Shown here piece after piece: positions 39,763 to 50,053 of a stretch of DNA of 64,000 nt (within the stretch, counting starts at the first letter, position 1; the number at the start of each line of letters is the position of its first letter). Under the pieces are notes generated by a model that worked only from the letters and a program-made list of their open reading frames with translations, had not been told where the DNA came from and did no database searches. Position numbers and translations under genes: made by a program. Location: positions 419,598 through 483,597 of the forward strand of contig NZ_KK211100.1 in assembly GCF_000620305.1 (NCBI RefSeq). Reading direction: 5' to 3'. This stretch comes from Desulfitibacter alkalitolerans DSM 16504. Its GTDB lineage: Bacteria > Bacillota > DSM-16504 > Desulfitibacterales > Desulfitibacteraceae.

Positions 39763-40917
39763 TTATACAAATTCCATAAAAACTAAGTTAGCTAGAGGTA
39801 TCCCCTTTTGTGTAAGCCTAATAGCATCACCCTGGATATGGATTAGTCCTAGATCTATTAATTTTTTAATTTCATTATAGTATTTATCAATTGGAGATAT
39901 TCCAAACCTTTTTTTAAAATCCGGGATATTAACACCTGCTGATATAAGTCGAAGCTTCATAAACATTGTTTCAGACATCTGGTCTTCCAAGGTGAGGTCA
40001 ATTGCTTCCTCATGAGGTCTAAAGCCTTTTGCCAGGCTATCCATGTATAAATCTATATCTTTTATATTGTAAAATCTTTTACCATTATAAAAGGAAGCTG
40101 CTCCACTGCCTATTCCTAGATAATATTCATTATGCCAATAAATACTATTATGCTTGCTTTCTTTTTGTGATTTACAGTAATTTGATATTTCATAATGTAG
40201 ATAGCCATTTTGGATTAGGGTGGATTGAAGAGTTTCATACATATAAAAAACCACTTCATCTTCCGGCAGAGAAAGCTGGTTATTAGAATAATCCCTGCCC
40301 CATGGCGTGTTGCTCTCAATCTTTAACCCATAGCTGGATACATGCTCAGGGTCTAATTGTATTACCCTTCTAAGGGTATCCTCCCAGATGCCAGTTGATT
40401 GGTTTGGCAGCCCATAGATCAGGTCAACATTTATATTCTCCCAGCCAGTTTCCCTGGCCATAGAAACTGCTGCTGCAGCTTCCTCTGCATTGTGGGTCCG
40501 GCCCATGAACCCTAGCATCCAGTTATCTAGGGATTGAATGCCAATAGAAATTCTGTTAAAGCCTGCTCCTTTTAAGGCTAAAAGCTTTTCAAGGCTTACT
40601 GTACCGGGATTGGCCTCTATTGTAGCCTCTTGTATCCGAGAAAAATTCAGTTGGGATTTGAGAAATTCCATAAATGAAACCAACTGGTCTGTATCAAGGA
40701 TTGTAGGCGTTCCGCCCCCCATGTATATTGTTTCAATTTCATCTAAAGATATGTCCTTTAATAGTAAGAGGATTTCCTGCCTCAAGGCTGCCAGATAATT
40801 TTCTGCCCGCCTTTTCCTGGTCCTTTCAAAGACGGCTAGCGGATAAGAATTAAAGTCACAGTATTTGCATTTTGCTAAACAAAAGGGTATATGGATATAT
40901 AGAGCTCTAATCATCAT
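39763..40917 (-). CDS. hemW: Radical SAM heme chaperone HemW
   Basis: 384 aa. [17 protein letters not shown] holds the CxxxCxxC cluster motif, followed by GGGTPTIL and a HemN C-terminal domain. HemW-type proteins lack the coproporphyrinogen oxidase activity of HemN and transfer heme. It overlaps lepA by 11 nt, a conserved lepA-hemW-hrcA order. Confidence 0.93.
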   Translation of the reverse strand: MMIRALYIHIPFCLAKCKYCDFNSYPLAVFERTRKRRAENYLAALRQEILLLLKDISLDEIETIYMGGGTPTILDTDQLVSFMEFLKSQLNFSRIQEATIEANPGTVSLEKLLALKGAGFNRISIGIQSLDNWMLGFMGRTHNAEEAAAAVSMARETGWENINVDLIYGLPNQSTGIWEDTLRRVIQLDPEHVSSYGLKIESNTPWGRDYSNNQLSLPEDEVVFYMYETLQSTLIQNGYLHYEISNYCKSQKESKHNSIYWHNEYYLGIGSGAASFYNGKRFYNIKDIDLYMDSLAKGFRPHEEAIDLTLEDQMSETMFMKLRLISAGVNIPDFKKRFGISPIDKYYNEIKKLIDLGLIHIQGDAIRLTQKGIPLANLVFMEFV

Positions 40918-42715
40918 CCAGACTTAACACCGCCATGAAAGCTTCCTGGGGGATCTCCACATTTCCAATCTGCTTCATGCGTTTTTTGCCTTCTTTTTGT
41001 TTTTCAAGAAGCTTTCTTTTCCTTGTAATGTCCCCGCCATAGCATTTATCAATAACATTTTTTCTTAGAGCCTTTACATTTGTTCTTGCTATAACCTTGC
41101 TGCCAATGGCTGCTTGAATGGGAACCTCAAACATCTGTCTGGGAATTAAGTCTTTTAGTCTTCTGGTAATATTCTGACCTCTGTAATATGATTTATCTTT
41201 ATGGACTATAAAGGATAGGGCATCTACAATCTGTCCATTTACTAAAACATCCATTTTTACCAGATCTGTTGCCAGGTAAGAATGTATCTCGTAATCCAGG
41301 GATGCATAGCCCCTGGTCCTTGATTTAAGCTGGTCAAAAAAGTCATAAATAATCTCTGCCAGGGGAAGGTGGTAGGTTAAAATAACCCTGCTTGGAGACA
41401 AATATTCCATTGTCTGATATTCTCCCCTTTTTTCCTGACATAACTCCATCACAGCACCAACATAGTCATTTGGCACCATTATTGTAGCCTTGACAAAGGG
41501 CTCTCTGATTTCATCAATGTCATTAATGGGAGGCAAATTTGCCGGGTTATCTATTTTTACAACTGTCTTATCTGTTTTATGAACCTCATAAATTACACTT
41601 GGTGCGGTAGTAATAAGGCTTAAATCAAATTCCCTTTCAAGTCTTTCCTGGATTATTTCCATGTGGAGCAGGCCTAAAAAACCGCATCTAAAACCAAACC
41701 CCAGGGCAACTGAGGTCTCCGGCTCAAATTTTAACGAAGCATCATTTAACTGGAGCTTTTCCAGGGCTTCTTTTAAATCTTCATAATCAGCACTGTCCAC
41801 AGGATACAAGCCGCAATACACCATACTGGTTACCTTTCTGTAGCCTGGCAGGGGCTTGTCAGCCGGCTTTACAACACTGGTAATAGTATCTCCCACCTGT
41901 GTATCCTTAACATTTTTAATGCTGGCTGTAACAAAACCAACCTCTCCTGGACCCAGTTTATCAATAATTCTCATGGCAGGTGTAAAAACACCAACCTCAT
42001 TTATCTCGAACTTCTTATTTGTAGACATCATCTGTATTTCCATGCCTTTTTTTACAGTGCCCTCCATGATTCTAATAAAGGGGATAGCACCCTTGTAAGA
42101 GTCATAAAGAGAATCAAAAATCAAGGCCTGCAGGGGGTTATCCATACTACCCTGGGGTGGTGGGACCTTCTTAACAATTGCCTCTAAAACTTCTTCAGTT
42201 CCCTGACCTGTTTTTGCTGAGGCAAGTATGGCTTCTGAAGTATCCAAACCTATAAACTCTTCAATTTCTTCCTTTACCCTTTCAGGCTCTGCACTTGGCA
42301 GGTCAATCTTATTTATAACTGGAATGATTTCCAGGTCATGCTCTAGGGCCAGATAAACATTGGCCAGTGTCTGCGCTTCTATGCCTTGAGCAGCATCAAC
42401 CACAAGCAGCGCTCCCTCACAGGCTGCCAGACTTCTAGAAACTTCATAGGTAAAGTCAACATGCCCAGGTGTATCTATCAGGTTAAGCAGGTATTCGTTA
42501 CCATCCTTGGCCTTGTAGACCATTCTAACAGCCTGGAGCTTGATTGTAATGCCCCTTTCTCGTTCTAGATCCATCTGGTCCAACAGCTGTTCAGACATGT
42601 CTCTTTCACTTACAGCACCCGTATATTGTAGGATACGGTCTGCAAGGGTAGATTTCCCGTGGTCAATATGGGCTATTATACAAAAATTTCTAATTCTTTC
42701 TTGCGGGATATTCAA
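40907..42715 (-). CDS. lepA: Elongation factor 4 (LepA)
   Basis: 602 aa translational GTPase. G1 [14 protein letters not shown]3 [12 protein letters not shown]4 NKIDLP and the LepA-specific C-terminal domain are present. The start is probably the TTG at 42715 ([11 protein letters not shown]), 6 nt after GAGGTG. The ATG at 42721 abuts that site with no spacer. Confidence 0.96.
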   Translation of the reverse strand: MNIPQERIRNFCIIAHIDHGKSTLADRILQYTGAVSERDMSEQLLDQMDLERERGITIKLQAVRMVYKAKDGNEYLLNLIDTPGHVDFTYEVSRSLAACEGALLVVDAAQGIEAQTLANVYLALEHDLEIIPVINKIDLPSAEPERVKEEIEEFIGLDTSEAILASAKTGQGTEEVLEAIVKKVPPPQGSMDNPLQALIFDSLYDSYKGAIPFIRIMEGTVKKGMEIQMMSTNKKFEINEVGVFTPAMRIIDKLGPGEVGFVTASIKNVKDTQVGDTITSVVKPADKPLPGYRKVTSMVYCGLYPVDSADYEDLKEALEKLQLNDASLKFEPETSVALGFGFRCGFLGLLHMEIIQERLEREFDLSLITTAPSVIYEVHKTDKTVVKIDNPANLPPINDIDEIREPFVKATIMVPNDYVGAVMELCQEKRGEYQTMEYLSPSRVILTYHLPLAEIIYDFFDQLKSRTRGYASLDYEIHSYLATDLVKMDVLVNGQIVDALSFIVHKDKSYYRGQNITRRLKDLIPRQMFEVPIQAAIGSKVIARTNVKALRKNVIDKCYGGDITRKRKLLEKQKEGKKRMKQIGNVEIPQEAFMAVLSLDDD

Positions 42716-42742
42716 AACCATCACCTCATAATATGAAAAACT

Positions 42743-42776
42743 GCAGGTCTTTTTAGTTTACAAAGAAAAAGCCTGC
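42743..42776 (-). terminator. Terminator between murJ and lepA
   Basis: GCAGGTCTTTTT (42743-42754) pairs with AAAAAGCCTGC (42766-42776) apart from one bulge; T residues follow on the minus strand. It separates the murJ transcript from lepA. Confidence 0.6.
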
Positions 42777-42847
42777 TAATAATTAATAATCTGCTGGCAA
42801 ACTGACTAAAACACATTATATCATTTATTTATGGCTGCTAGCAATGT

Positions 42848-44434
42848 TTAGTTGTTTTTTATACCTTTTCTCATGATGCGAGCCGGCAGTTTTTTCAAGA
42901 GTATTTCAAGTACCATCTTCAACTCATCCATTTTTAAAAGGTATGTTATGATTCCGTATACCAGGGTTCCTATAAGTGCCCCTATTAAAACCTGAAGCCC
43001 CTGCATTGTTTTAGTAGAAATATCCACCAGGGTTTCAAAATAGCTTATGATCATATAAACCGTTATGCCCATGACTACTGCTGCAAACATACTTTTTAGA
43101 AATGAACAGGCAATACTGCGGCCGCCATATCCGGAAATTTTATACTTCAATACAACCATTAATAGCAGCAGGTTAAAGGCTCCAGCTATTGAGTAAGCAA
43201 GGGCAAGGCCCCCATGTCCCATGGTTCCTATTAATGCTATGTTTAATCCAATATTCATTAATATGGTACAAATCCCTATGCTTACAGGTGTTCTAGTATC
43301 CTGTATGGCATAGAAGGTCCTATTTAAAATTTGAATGCCCGAATAGGCAAAAATACCCAGTGAATAAAAGAAAACTGCCGTTGCTGTTGCCATGGTAGCC
43401 TCCTGGGTAAATTTGCCCTGCTCAAACAAAAATCTTACCAGGGGAACCTTAAGTGCCATGAGTCCTGCGGCAGATGGAAGGGTTATAAAAAATACCGAGC
43501 GCAGCCCCAGGGATGTAGTCTTCTTGAAGTTAATCATATCCCCTTTGGCTGCATAATTCGTAAGGGTTGGAAAAACAGCCACTGCTATGGCAATGGCAAA
43601 GACAGCAATTGGCATTTGCATGAGCCTCTGGCCTGTCCTCAGGGCTGCTACCAGTCCACCTTCTAGAGTAGATGCCAGGAACTGATTTACAAAAAGGTTT
43701 ATCTGGTTAACAGACAGCCCTATAAAAACAGGCAGGATTAAAATAATAATTTTTTGAACACCTGGATGTTTTAAGTTAAAGCTAAGGTGATATTTAAACC
43801 CCCTTTTTAAGATAAATGGCAGCTGTATAGCAAAGTTCAACATGGCGCCAACAACCACCCCAACAGAAAATCCTGCAATGCCATACTTTAATGATAAAAG
43901 CCAGCCAACTAGAATTATTGACAGGTTATATAAGATAGAGCCAATGGCTGGAGCCAGGAAATGCTGATAGGAGTTTAAAATTCCAACTGAAATTCCACTT
44001 AGGACCATAAAAAATGTTTGGGCAAACATTATTCTAGTAAGCATAACTGTCAGGTCAGTTGTTTCCTTATCAAAACCTGGAACCAGGATTTTTATTAAAA
44101 AGGGAGTATAGATCAATCCAAGTGTAACCCCTACAACTAATAAAAGCATTATTGAATTAAAAAGAATACTTGCTGCCTGCCACGCTTCTTGCTCTTTGTC
44201 ATTGGTCAGGTAACTGGAAAAAACAGGTATGAATGCAGCACTTAAGGCTCCGCCTACCAGTATCATATATAAAAAGTCTGGTATTGAAAAAGCAGCATTG
44301 TAGGCATCAGTAACCCTGTTTTGCCCAAACTGGGCATAAATAACCACATCCCGCAAATAGCCTAAAACCCTGGAAAGCATCATGGAAATCATAATAATTC
44401 CTGCAGCTTTTGCAACTTTATTTCCTTGTTTCAT
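42848..44434 (-). CDS. murJ: Lipid II flippase MurJ
   Basis: 528 aa MOP-superfamily membrane protein with about 14 hydrophobic segments. N-terminal MLSRVLGYLRDVVIYAQFG and the VGGALSAAFIPVFS loop are typical of MurJ/MviN. It flips lipid-linked peptidoglycan precursor. Start ATG at 44434 (MKQGNKV), 6 nt after GAGGT. Confidence 0.93.
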   Translation of the reverse strand: MKQGNKVAKAAGIIMISMMLSRVLGYLRDVVIYAQFGQNRVTDAYNAAFSIPDFLYMILVGGALSAAFIPVFSSYLTNDKEQEAWQAASILFNSIMLLLVVGVTLGLIYTPFLIKILVPGFDKETTDLTVMLTRIMFAQTFFMVLSGISVGILNSYQHFLAPAIGSILYNLSIILVGWLLSLKYGIAGFSVGVVVGAMLNFAIQLPFILKRGFKYHLSFNLKHPGVQKIIILILPVFIGLSVNQINLFVNQFLASTLEGGLVAALRTGQRLMQMPIAVFAIAIAVAVFPTLTNYAAKGDMINFKKTTSLGLRSVFFITLPSAAGLMALKVPLVRFLFEQGKFTQEATMATATAVFFYSLGIFAYSGIQILNRTFYAIQDTRTPVSIGICTILMNIGLNIALIGTMGHGGLALAYSIAGAFNLLLLMVVLKYKISGYGGRSIACSFLKSMFAAVVMGITVYMIISYFETLVDISTKTMQGLQVLIGALIGTLVYGIITYLLKMDELKMVLEILLKKLPARIMRKGIKNN

Positions 44435-44515
44435 AAAATACCTCAATATCTCCTGACATGCCTGTCGCTTTTTTAATAATCTATTGACATTTCAGTCATT
44501 AATCCTTTAACTCCT

Positions 44516-44767
44516 TTAATTATTCCAGGATAATATACTTTGAAGCCTTTCACGGTAAGTCTCTGCAATATAGTTAAGGTCAATTACCTTTGTTTGATCA
44601 AATAAATATAATTCAATTTTTCCCTCACCAAGCCCAATTTCAACAGCTAATGGTTTTTGAAGTTCCAATGCTTGATACAGTTCATAGGACACCTTATTTA
44701 ATCCCCCAATTAATAGAAATGCAGCAAAAAATATTGCTAATAAATAATGCCTGGTTTTCATGGTCAT
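44516..44767 (-). CDS. Small hypothetical membrane-anchored protein
   Basis: 83 aa from the ATG at 44767 (MTMKTRHY), 7 nt after GAGGTG. One N-terminal membrane segment (LLAIFFAAFLLIGGL) is followed by a short soluble domain (KPLAVEIGLGEGKIELYLFDQ). It lies between spoIIP and murJ on the same strand. I do not recognise a family; a sporulation link is only suggested by position. Confidence 0.7.
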   Translation of the reverse strand: MTMKTRHYLLAIFFAAFLLIGGLNKVSYELYQALELQKPLAVEIGLGEGKIELYLFDQTKVIDLNYIAETYRERLQSILSWNN

Positions 44768-44837
44768 GGAACAACACCTCACTCTTTAGAAGTTTCATTT
44801 TATTTTAACTATACCATTGCCGTTTCTTCAAAAAAAA

Positions 44838-44858
44838 ATACCGGTTCCCAACCGGTAT
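44838..44858 (-). terminator. Terminator after spoIIP
   Basis: A 9-bp perfect stem ATACCGGTT/AACCGGTAT with a 3-base loop is followed by nine T on the minus strand, one base from the spoIIP stop. Confidence 0.9.
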
Positions 44859-45986
44859 CTAAAAGGTATTTTCTTGTCTTAAATCAATTAAAACTTCTTT
44901 TATGATGTCTGCTAATGCCTCTGCAGATAGCAGAGCTTCCTCTAATGTATTTTGAGTGCATCCTACCTCAACTAAAAGGGACCTTTCATGTAAATGCTGA
45001 TTGTATCTTCCACTTTGGACCCTTACAGCTTTAAGAAGCCCAGGGTATATTTTATCCATTTTATAACCTACCATCTTGGCAAATTGCCAGTTTTTCTGCC
45101 AGTTGGGATGGGGCAGTCGGCTGTCGCTGCCTACTATCAATAGAATTTTCGCCATGTTATGACCTGTAGAGGTGGCAATAACGCCCTTTTCAGGTAAACC
45201 GGCATCACGATGAATATCAAGGACTATTTGCACAGATGGATTGTCTTTCAGCATACTCTTTACTGTTTGCTCCGAATTAACATAGGATCTTTCCCAACTT
45301 GGATAATCATGGATTTTTGTTGAACGCACAGATTTAATCCCATGCCTTTCCAAAAGAATTTCTTCCAGGAAAGCTGCAACCTTTTCTACCCCAGCATTTT
45401 CCCCTTCAATCTTTTTTACACCATCTGTAGGTTCATAGGTTTCTGAGTTGTGAGTATTGTATATGAGAACCAAAGGCTTATCTCCAAAGGCCAGCTCCCC
45501 TGCCTGAGAATTATTTAAAATAGCTTCCCTGCTTCTTCTTTCTAATTCCTCAAAAAATTTTTTCTCATCCTCTGTTATACCTGGCGATTCACTGATAATG
45601 ACATCCTTACCTTCCATTTCAGAGGTCTTGATAAATGCAATTTCTGATCCCAAAAAGCTTTTAGGATTGGTGAGGTCTATACTTGTAACACTTGAAATAA
45701 TTTTTTGGACCAACTTGTCCCCAGAGCTATAGGTGGCTTGGGGATATTCAGGTGTAAGTCCAAGGATGGGTATGGCCAGATTAAGTATGCTTCTGTGAGA
45801 ATCTGTAAAAAAGCCAAGTAAATTGATTGAACCGGACAAATTGTGAGCATGCTCATTTTGCTTGCTGTCACCCCCCGCTCCTATTAAAACACCTAGTGCA
45901 AAAAAAACTACAACCAAAAAAATTGCAGCAATCCATGATTTATAACCCACTCTTCTTCTATACCCTCTTATAATAATCCCCTCCAT
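44859..45986 (-). CDS. spoIIP: Stage II sporulation protein P
   Basis: About 375 aa. An N-terminal membrane segment (WIAAIFLVVVFFALGVLIG) precedes a C-terminal amidase-endopeptidase domain with IYNTHNSETYEPTDG, VLDIHRDAGLPEKG and VEVGCTQNT. It degrades peptidoglycan with SpoIID during engulfment. The start is uncertain: the ATG at 45986 is followed at once by GGAGGGG, which looks like the ribosome binding site of a later start (a GTG at 45950, or an unusual ATT/ATA codon), all before the membrane segment. Confidence 0.9.
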   Translation of the reverse strand: MEGIIIRGYRRRVGYKSWIAAIFLVVVFFALGVLIGAGGDSKQNEHAHNLSGSINLLGFFTDSHRSILNLAIPILGLTPEYPQATYSSGDKLVQKIISSVTSIDLTNPKSFLGSEIAFIKTSEMEGKDVIISESPGITEDEKKFFEELERRSREAILNNSQAGELAFGDKPLVLIYNTHNSETYEPTDGVKKIEGENAGVEKVAAFLEEILLERHGIKSVRSTKIHDYPSWERSYVNSEQTVKSMLKDNPSVQIVLDIHRDAGLPEKGVIATSTGHNMAKILLIVGSDSRLPHPNWQKNWQFAKMVGYKMDKIYPGLLKAVRVQSGRYNQHLHERSLLVEVGCTQNTLEEALLSAEALADIIKEVLIDLRQENTF

Positions 45987-46074
45987 TCTACAGCCGAGAT
46001 GCAATTTACCATACCAAAACCATAAATAATGACTATAAATACCTATGTGACTGGATCCATAAATATTACAAAAA

Positions 46075-46124
46075 AAAGATTCTCATTAATCACAAAAATG
46101 CCTGGGTAATTATTAAGAATCTTT
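46075..46124 (-). terminator. Hairpin after the holin-like gene
   Basis: AAAGATTCT (46075-46083) pairs with AGAATCTTT (46116-46124), and T residues follow on the minus strand. It lies about 20 bp past the stop at 46145. Confidence 0.55.
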
Positions 46125-46144
46125 TACATAATATTGTATTATAA

Positions 46145-46477
46145 TTATCGCAATTCTGTAGGAACAAAAGCATCAATTATTCCAATTACAAAAGCAGCTA
46201 ATAATGCACCAATTATTGTAACATTTAAATAAGCAGGTATAATGAAGCTGGCCAGGTAAATGACAACAGCAGCTGTTAAAAATCCTATAATACCCCTATT
46301 TTGAGGAGATATCTTCTTGCCGCCTATAAAATTTTCAACTAAATAACCTAAACCTGCAATGACCAGTGCTGCAACTAATGCGCCAATAAACCCGGCAACT
46401 TGTATTCCAGGCAGCAGCCAGCTTACAAGCATAAGCACAAGGGCCGAAACAATAAACCTTATGACAAAACCAAGCAT
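46145..46477 (-). CDS. Phage holin family / small four-helix membrane protein
   Basis: 110 aa with four hydrophobic segments and short loops (SWLLPGIQVAGFIGALVAAL, IGFLTAAVVIYLASFIIPAY, IIGALLAAFVIGIIDAFV). It resembles the phage holin family IV/DUF360-type proteins common as chromosomal genes in Firmicutes. The start at 46477 is set by GGGAGGTGAAATC. No lysin gene is nearby, so a phage role is unlikely. Confidence 0.75.
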   Translation of the reverse strand: MLGFVIRFIVSALVLMLVSWLLPGIQVAGFIGALVAALVIAGLGYLVENFIGGKKISPQNRGIIGFLTAAVVIYLASFIIPAYLNVTIIGALLAAFVIGIIDAFVPTELR

Positions 46478-46701
46478 GATTTCACCTCCCTTCAAGAATT
46501 TATTCCTATTAATTCCCTTAAACAATGAGTTTTATACCTGATGGTTTTCATCAATAAATTTTTCTGGAAAATTATTCGGAAATTTGCTTGCTATGGAGTT
46601 TGTTTTCTTGCATTTTATTTATATACATGATAAAATATTTTTTGTTATAGTAGTATAGGCTATATAAGCAATATGGATCGGTTAATAAGGAGGTGTACAT
46701 A

Positions 46702-46968
46702 GTGCCTAACATCAAATCCGCAAAAAAGAGGCTTGAGGTTTCTCGCCGCAATAACCTAAGAAACTCTGCTGCAAAATCCGCTATTAAAACTGCAATTAAA
46801 AGATTTGAAAGTGCTGTAGCAGGTAGAGAAAGCGAACAAGCCCAGGCTGCATATAAAAACATGGTAAAAACATTGGACAAAGCAGTTACTAAAGGATTTT
46901 TGCATAAAAATACCGCAGCAAGAAAAAAATCTAGACTTAGTAAAAATTTAAAAGCACTAATTAGCTAA
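46702..46968 (+). CDS. rpsT: 30S ribosomal protein S20
   Basis: 88 aa Lys/Arg/Ala-rich S20: PNIKSAKKRLEVSRRNNLRN and FLHKNTAARKKSRLSKN. The start is GTG at 46702 after AAGGAGG; a GTG at 46693 would lie inside that site. It is transcribed divergently from its left neighbours, as usual near holA. Confidence 0.95.
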   Translation: MPNIKSAKKRLEVSRRNNLRNSAAKSAIKTAIKRFESAVAGRESEQAQAAYKNMVKTLDKAVTKGFLHKNTAARKKSRLSKNLKALIS

Positions 46969-46971
46969 TTA

Positions 46972-46993
46972 AGACCTCAATGAGGTCTTTTTG
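46972..46993 (+). terminator. rpsT terminator
   Basis: AGACCTC/GAGGTCT stem with a 3-base loop and a T5 tail begins 4 bp after the rpsT stop. Confidence 0.9.
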
Positions 46994-47059
46994 TTTGTAT
47001 AATTTTTTCCAATTTGGACAAGATATGTTTAAGTTCCTAGAAGGGAGGTTAAATTACAC

Positions 47060-47167
47060 TTGGCACCTAAGAAGGTAGAAAACAAAAAAGCGAAAAAACG
47101 CGCCAAACAGTATCCTAATCAGGATAATTATGAACTAGCCAAGGAAATGCAACCTCAACAAAAGTAA
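47060..47167 (+). CDS. Short lysine-rich 35-aa protein
   Basis: A TTG start 11 nt after GGGAGG opens a 35-aa frame. It has a strongly basic first half (APKKVENKKAKKRAKQYP) and a polar second half (NQDNYELAKEMQPQQK). It lies between the rpsT terminator and its own terminator at 47185, so it is a discrete transcription unit or a readthrough product. The composition suggests an RNA- or DNA-binding peptide, possibly spore-related. The family is not recognised. Confidence 0.5.
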   Translation: MAPKKVENKKAKKRAKQYPNQDNYELAKEMQPQQK

Positions 47168-47184
47168 ATGCAGAAAATACAAAG

Positions 47185-47207
47185 GACCTGCCCATTAAAT
47201 GCAGGTC
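47185..47207. terminator. Bidirectional terminator between the 35-aa gene and holA
   Basis: GACCTGC (47185-47191) pairs with GCAGGTC (47201-47207); TTTTGATGTCTTTT follows on the plus strand. It serves convergent transcripts. Confidence 0.8.
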
Positions 47208-47223
47208 TTTTGATGTCTTTTAA

Positions 47224-48261
47224 TTAATTGGCTTTACTTTTATCCTTACGGGGCTTAGTAGCCAGTTTAATTATAGTCAGCTCCAGCATCCTTTTACTGT
47301 CTGAAGAAGAGGTTTTAAACCTTAAATCAAGCTCATATAAACCATTCAAAATATCTGTTAAGCTCTGAATACTAAAACTCCCGGCCTGCTTGCCTAGCTT
47401 TCCCAGCACAAAAAAGGGGACACCCAGCTTTTGACTTAGCTGTTTTTCTGATAACCCCCTTTTACTATATGTTAAATACTGCAGCAGCTGTCTGTAATGC
47501 CTTGCCAGCATGTAGTTTATGAGTATTGGGGATTCCCCAAGCTCTAAAAGGTCATTTAATCCCTTGAGGGCTTTATTAAGCTTCTTCTCTGCCAGGTGGT
47601 CAATCATTTGAAAAATTCCCGCATCTAAGGTTTTTGCCAGCACCTCTTGAACATCCTCCAGCTTTAAGTTTTGCTTGCTGCCGGCATACGAACAAATTTT
47701 CTTTATTTCATTTACAAGAAAGTATAAATCCCCCTTGGCAGCTGATGCTAAAAGGTTTACTAGATCAGCATCAGGTTTTTTATCATAAAATGCAAACTCT
47801 CTGTTTATCCATTTTAAAAGCTGGACACCTTTAGGAGTTTCACAGTCAAGAATTTTCCCGCTTTCAGAAAGCCTTTTATACAGCTTGCCTCTTTTGTCCA
47901 CTTCATTTCCAGCTACAAACATCAGGCAAGTCGCAGGATTGGGATCAGCTAGATATTCTATGAAATACTTATATTCATTGTCATTAAAGGCACCAGGCTT
48001 AAAAACACCTTCATCCTTAACAACAAGCAGCTTTTTTTCAGAAAAAAAGGGCATGGAATTTGCTGCATCTATAATTTCCTTTAAAGCTTCAACCTTGTCA
48101 TATTTTTGGTAATTAAAATCACCATTGTCCCCTTGAAGCAAAATTTTTTTAAAGTTTTCAATGAGGCTGTCCTTTAGAAAATCGTTGTCACCTATTACAA
48201 GATATACAGGCAGGACATTTCCACTTTTTAGCTCCTTTAAGGCATTGTTTAAGTCTGCCAC
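47224..48261 (-). CDS. holA: DNA polymerase III delta subunit
   Basis: 345 aa clamp-loader delta. The YLVIGDNDFLKDSLIENF N-terminus, a PGAFNDNEYKYFIEYL middle and the typical AAKGDLYFLVNEIKKI and LGKQAGSFSIQSLTD helices identify it. It opens the sliding clamp in complex with DnaX. GTG start. Confidence 0.93.
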   Translation of the reverse strand: MADLNNALKELKSGNVLPVYLVIGDNDFLKDSLIENFKKILLQGDNGDFNYQKYDKVEALKEIIDAANSMPFFSEKKLLVVKDEGVFKPGAFNDNEYKYFIEYLADPNPATCLMFVAGNEVDKRGKLYKRLSESGKILDCETPKGVQLLKWINREFAFYDKKPDADLVNLLASAAKGDLYFLVNEIKKICSYAGSKQNLKLEDVQEVLAKTLDAGIFQMIDHLAEKKLNKALKGLNDLLELGESPILINYMLARHYRQLLQYLTYSKRGLSEKQLSQKLGVPFFVLGKLGKQAGSFSIQSLTDILNGLYELDLRFKTSSSDSKRMLELTIIKLATKPRKDKSKAN

Positions 48262-48453
48262 ATCATTTGCCGCCTTTCAAAATTATACTTAAAGCATATA
48301 ATTGGAATTTGATAATTAGAGTAAAATCAAAATCCTCTTTAGATTATAAATGAAATGTTTCTCGGTATTTGTGTACTATTATATTTGTTTTTGGTCTAGC
48401 TTACCAGTATCTAAAAGTTTCTATTAAGAAATAATAGTTATGAGGTGAATTAT

Positions 48454-49479
48454 ATGGTTACTGGTGGAGTTAAAACTGTTGGCATAGATCTAGGGTCTGC
48501 CAATACTCTCATATATGTACAGAATAAGGGCATAGTACTGCGTGAGCCATCTGTAGTTTCCATTGATACCAATGACGGATCTCTAGTAGCAGTAGGCAAG
48601 GAAGCTAAAGCCATGATTGGGAAAAACCCTAAAAATATTCAGGTGATTAGGCCTCTACGTGATGGTGTAATAGCTGACTTTGATATAACACGCATTATGA
48701 TCAAGCATTTTCTCAGGTCTGTACTTAACAATTTTTCCATTAGAAGCCCCTGGGTTATTATTAGTATACCGTATGGAATCACAGATATTGAAAGAAGGGC
48801 AGTAATGGAAGCTGCCCAGCAGTCAGGAGCAAAAAAGACCCTGCTTATTGAAGAGCCCCTTGCTGCAGCAATTGGTGCAGGTCTTTCAGTGGAAGAGCCA
48901 TCAGGGCATATGATAGTAAATATTGGTGCAGGGACTAGTGAAATAGCTGTTATTTCTCTTGGTGGGATTGTTACAGCAGCTTCTCTCAAGGCAGCTGGTG
49001 ATGCCCTTGACATGGCAATTTATAACCATTTAAAGAAAACCTACAGGGTTGAAATTGGTTTGATAACAGCAGAAAACTTTAAAATTCAGTTTGGTGATGC
49101 CTATAATGCATCAGAAGAAACTGCACATATACGCGGCATAGACTTGAAAACCGGCCTGCCTATTGCAAAGGAGGTATCTTTAAGAGAAATTAATAGCGTC
49201 ATCCAGGATACTTTAAGGGATTTAATACTGGCAATTCGCAAGGTTTTTGAAAATACACCTCCCCAGCTGGCTTCAGATATAATTGAAAAGGGGATTGTCC
49301 TCACAGGGGGTGGGGCTAATTTAAAAAACCTTGACAAATATATATCATCCAAGGTTAAGCTAGCGGTAGTAATCCCGCCAGAGCCAGAGGATTGTGTTGC
49401 CCTTGGAACAGGCAAAATCACCAAAAACACTAAGATATTGACAAGAATATCTCTTATGGGATATCAGAATTTTCCTTAA
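48454..49479 (+). CDS. MreB-like rod-shape actin homologue
   Basis: 341 aa actin-fold protein. Phosphate 1 loop GIDLGSANTLIYV, connect motif PLRDGVIADFDIT and adenosine motif TGGGANLKNLDKYI are present. It is an MreB/Mbl/MreBH-type filament protein for lateral cell-wall synthesis; no mreC/mreD follow, so it is a stand-alone paralogue. The start at 48454 (MVTGGVK) follows GAGGTG; the GTG at 48445 overlaps it. Compared with canonical MreB, the second phosphate loop reads VNIGAGTSEIAV. Confidence 0.88.
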   Translation: MVTGGVKTVGIDLGSANTLIYVQNKGIVLREPSVVSIDTNDGSLVAVGKEAKAMIGKNPKNIQVIRPLRDGVIADFDITRIMIKHFLRSVLNNFSIRSPWVIISIPYGITDIERRAVMEAAQQSGAKKTLLIEEPLAAAIGAGLSVEEPSGHMIVNIGAGTSEIAVISLGGIVTAASLKAAGDALDMAIYNHLKKTYRVEIGLITAENFKIQFGDAYNASEETAHIRGIDLKTGLPIAKEVSLREINSVIQDTLRDLILAIRKVFENTPPQLASDIIEKGIVLTGGGANLKNLDKYISSKVKLAVVIPPEPEDCVALGTGKITKNTKILTRISLMGYQNFP

Positions 49480-49496
49480 AAAAAGCATTGGGATCA

Positions 49497-49533
49497 TCCA
49501 TAATGCTCCATTAAGTCCCCTTTGGGCAGCAGG
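49497..49533 (-). pseudogene. Relic of the small PLDc_N-type gene
   Basis: 36 bases match 50899-50935 almost exactly and encode AAQRGLNGALWMI on the minus strand, the core of the gene at 50824-51000. Nothing else of the gene remains here. The rest of 49480-49648 is AT-rich without a gene. Confidence 0.7.
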
Positions 49534-49648
49534 GGTTTTAAGGAATCAACATCATCTAATATATAAATATGTTAAATGTCTGCACACCAAATCAAAATTT
49601 ACTGCATTATAAAAATCATTATATACAAATTAACCCATTAAATTATTC

Positions 49649-49924
49649 CTATAAATCTTTTACTAGTAATAATAAAAAATAGTAATTTCCAATATGTACT
49701 ATTAATCCCATTAAAGTAATATAAAACATACGTTTTTTATTTAATTTCCAATAATAAATCGTACTAAAAAAAAGTATTACTGGAATAATCAAATAAATAA
49801 GGTTAAGGCGTATCCCTGTCAAAATAATATCTGAAGATATACTTGCATATATTAAAATTGCGTTAATAACAATTCCCAAAGCAGAAAATATGCATACTAA
49901 TATGTTCAAAGTAGTTTTAAGCAT
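49649..49924 (-). CDS. Small hypothetical membrane protein
   Basis: 91 aa, three hydrophobic segments (ILVCIFSALGIVINAILIYA, LIYLIIPVILFFSTIYYW, YITLMGLIVHIGNYYFLLLL). A GGTGAG ribosome binding site precedes the ATG. A frameshifted copy of its first 75 bases lies at 51791-51881 and was the landing site of element 1. Unknown function. Confidence 0.6.
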   Translation of the reverse strand: MLKTTLNILVCIFSALGIVINAILIYASISSDIILTGIRLNLIYLIIPVILFFSTIYYWKLNKKRMFYITLMGLIVHIGNYYFLLLLVKDL

Positions 49925-50053
49925 TTTCAGACACTCACCTTCTTTTTCATATTCTTTTAAGTTATACCCAATGGCATTTTATTAACTATTTGTATTTATA
50001 TAAATATCCTGTTAGATTTAATTGGACAATTCATGTTTCTTGCAATTTTTACA

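Noticed and set aside
46145..46477. Prophage lysis module
   Set aside because: Only a holin-like membrane protein is present; neighbours are housekeeping genes.
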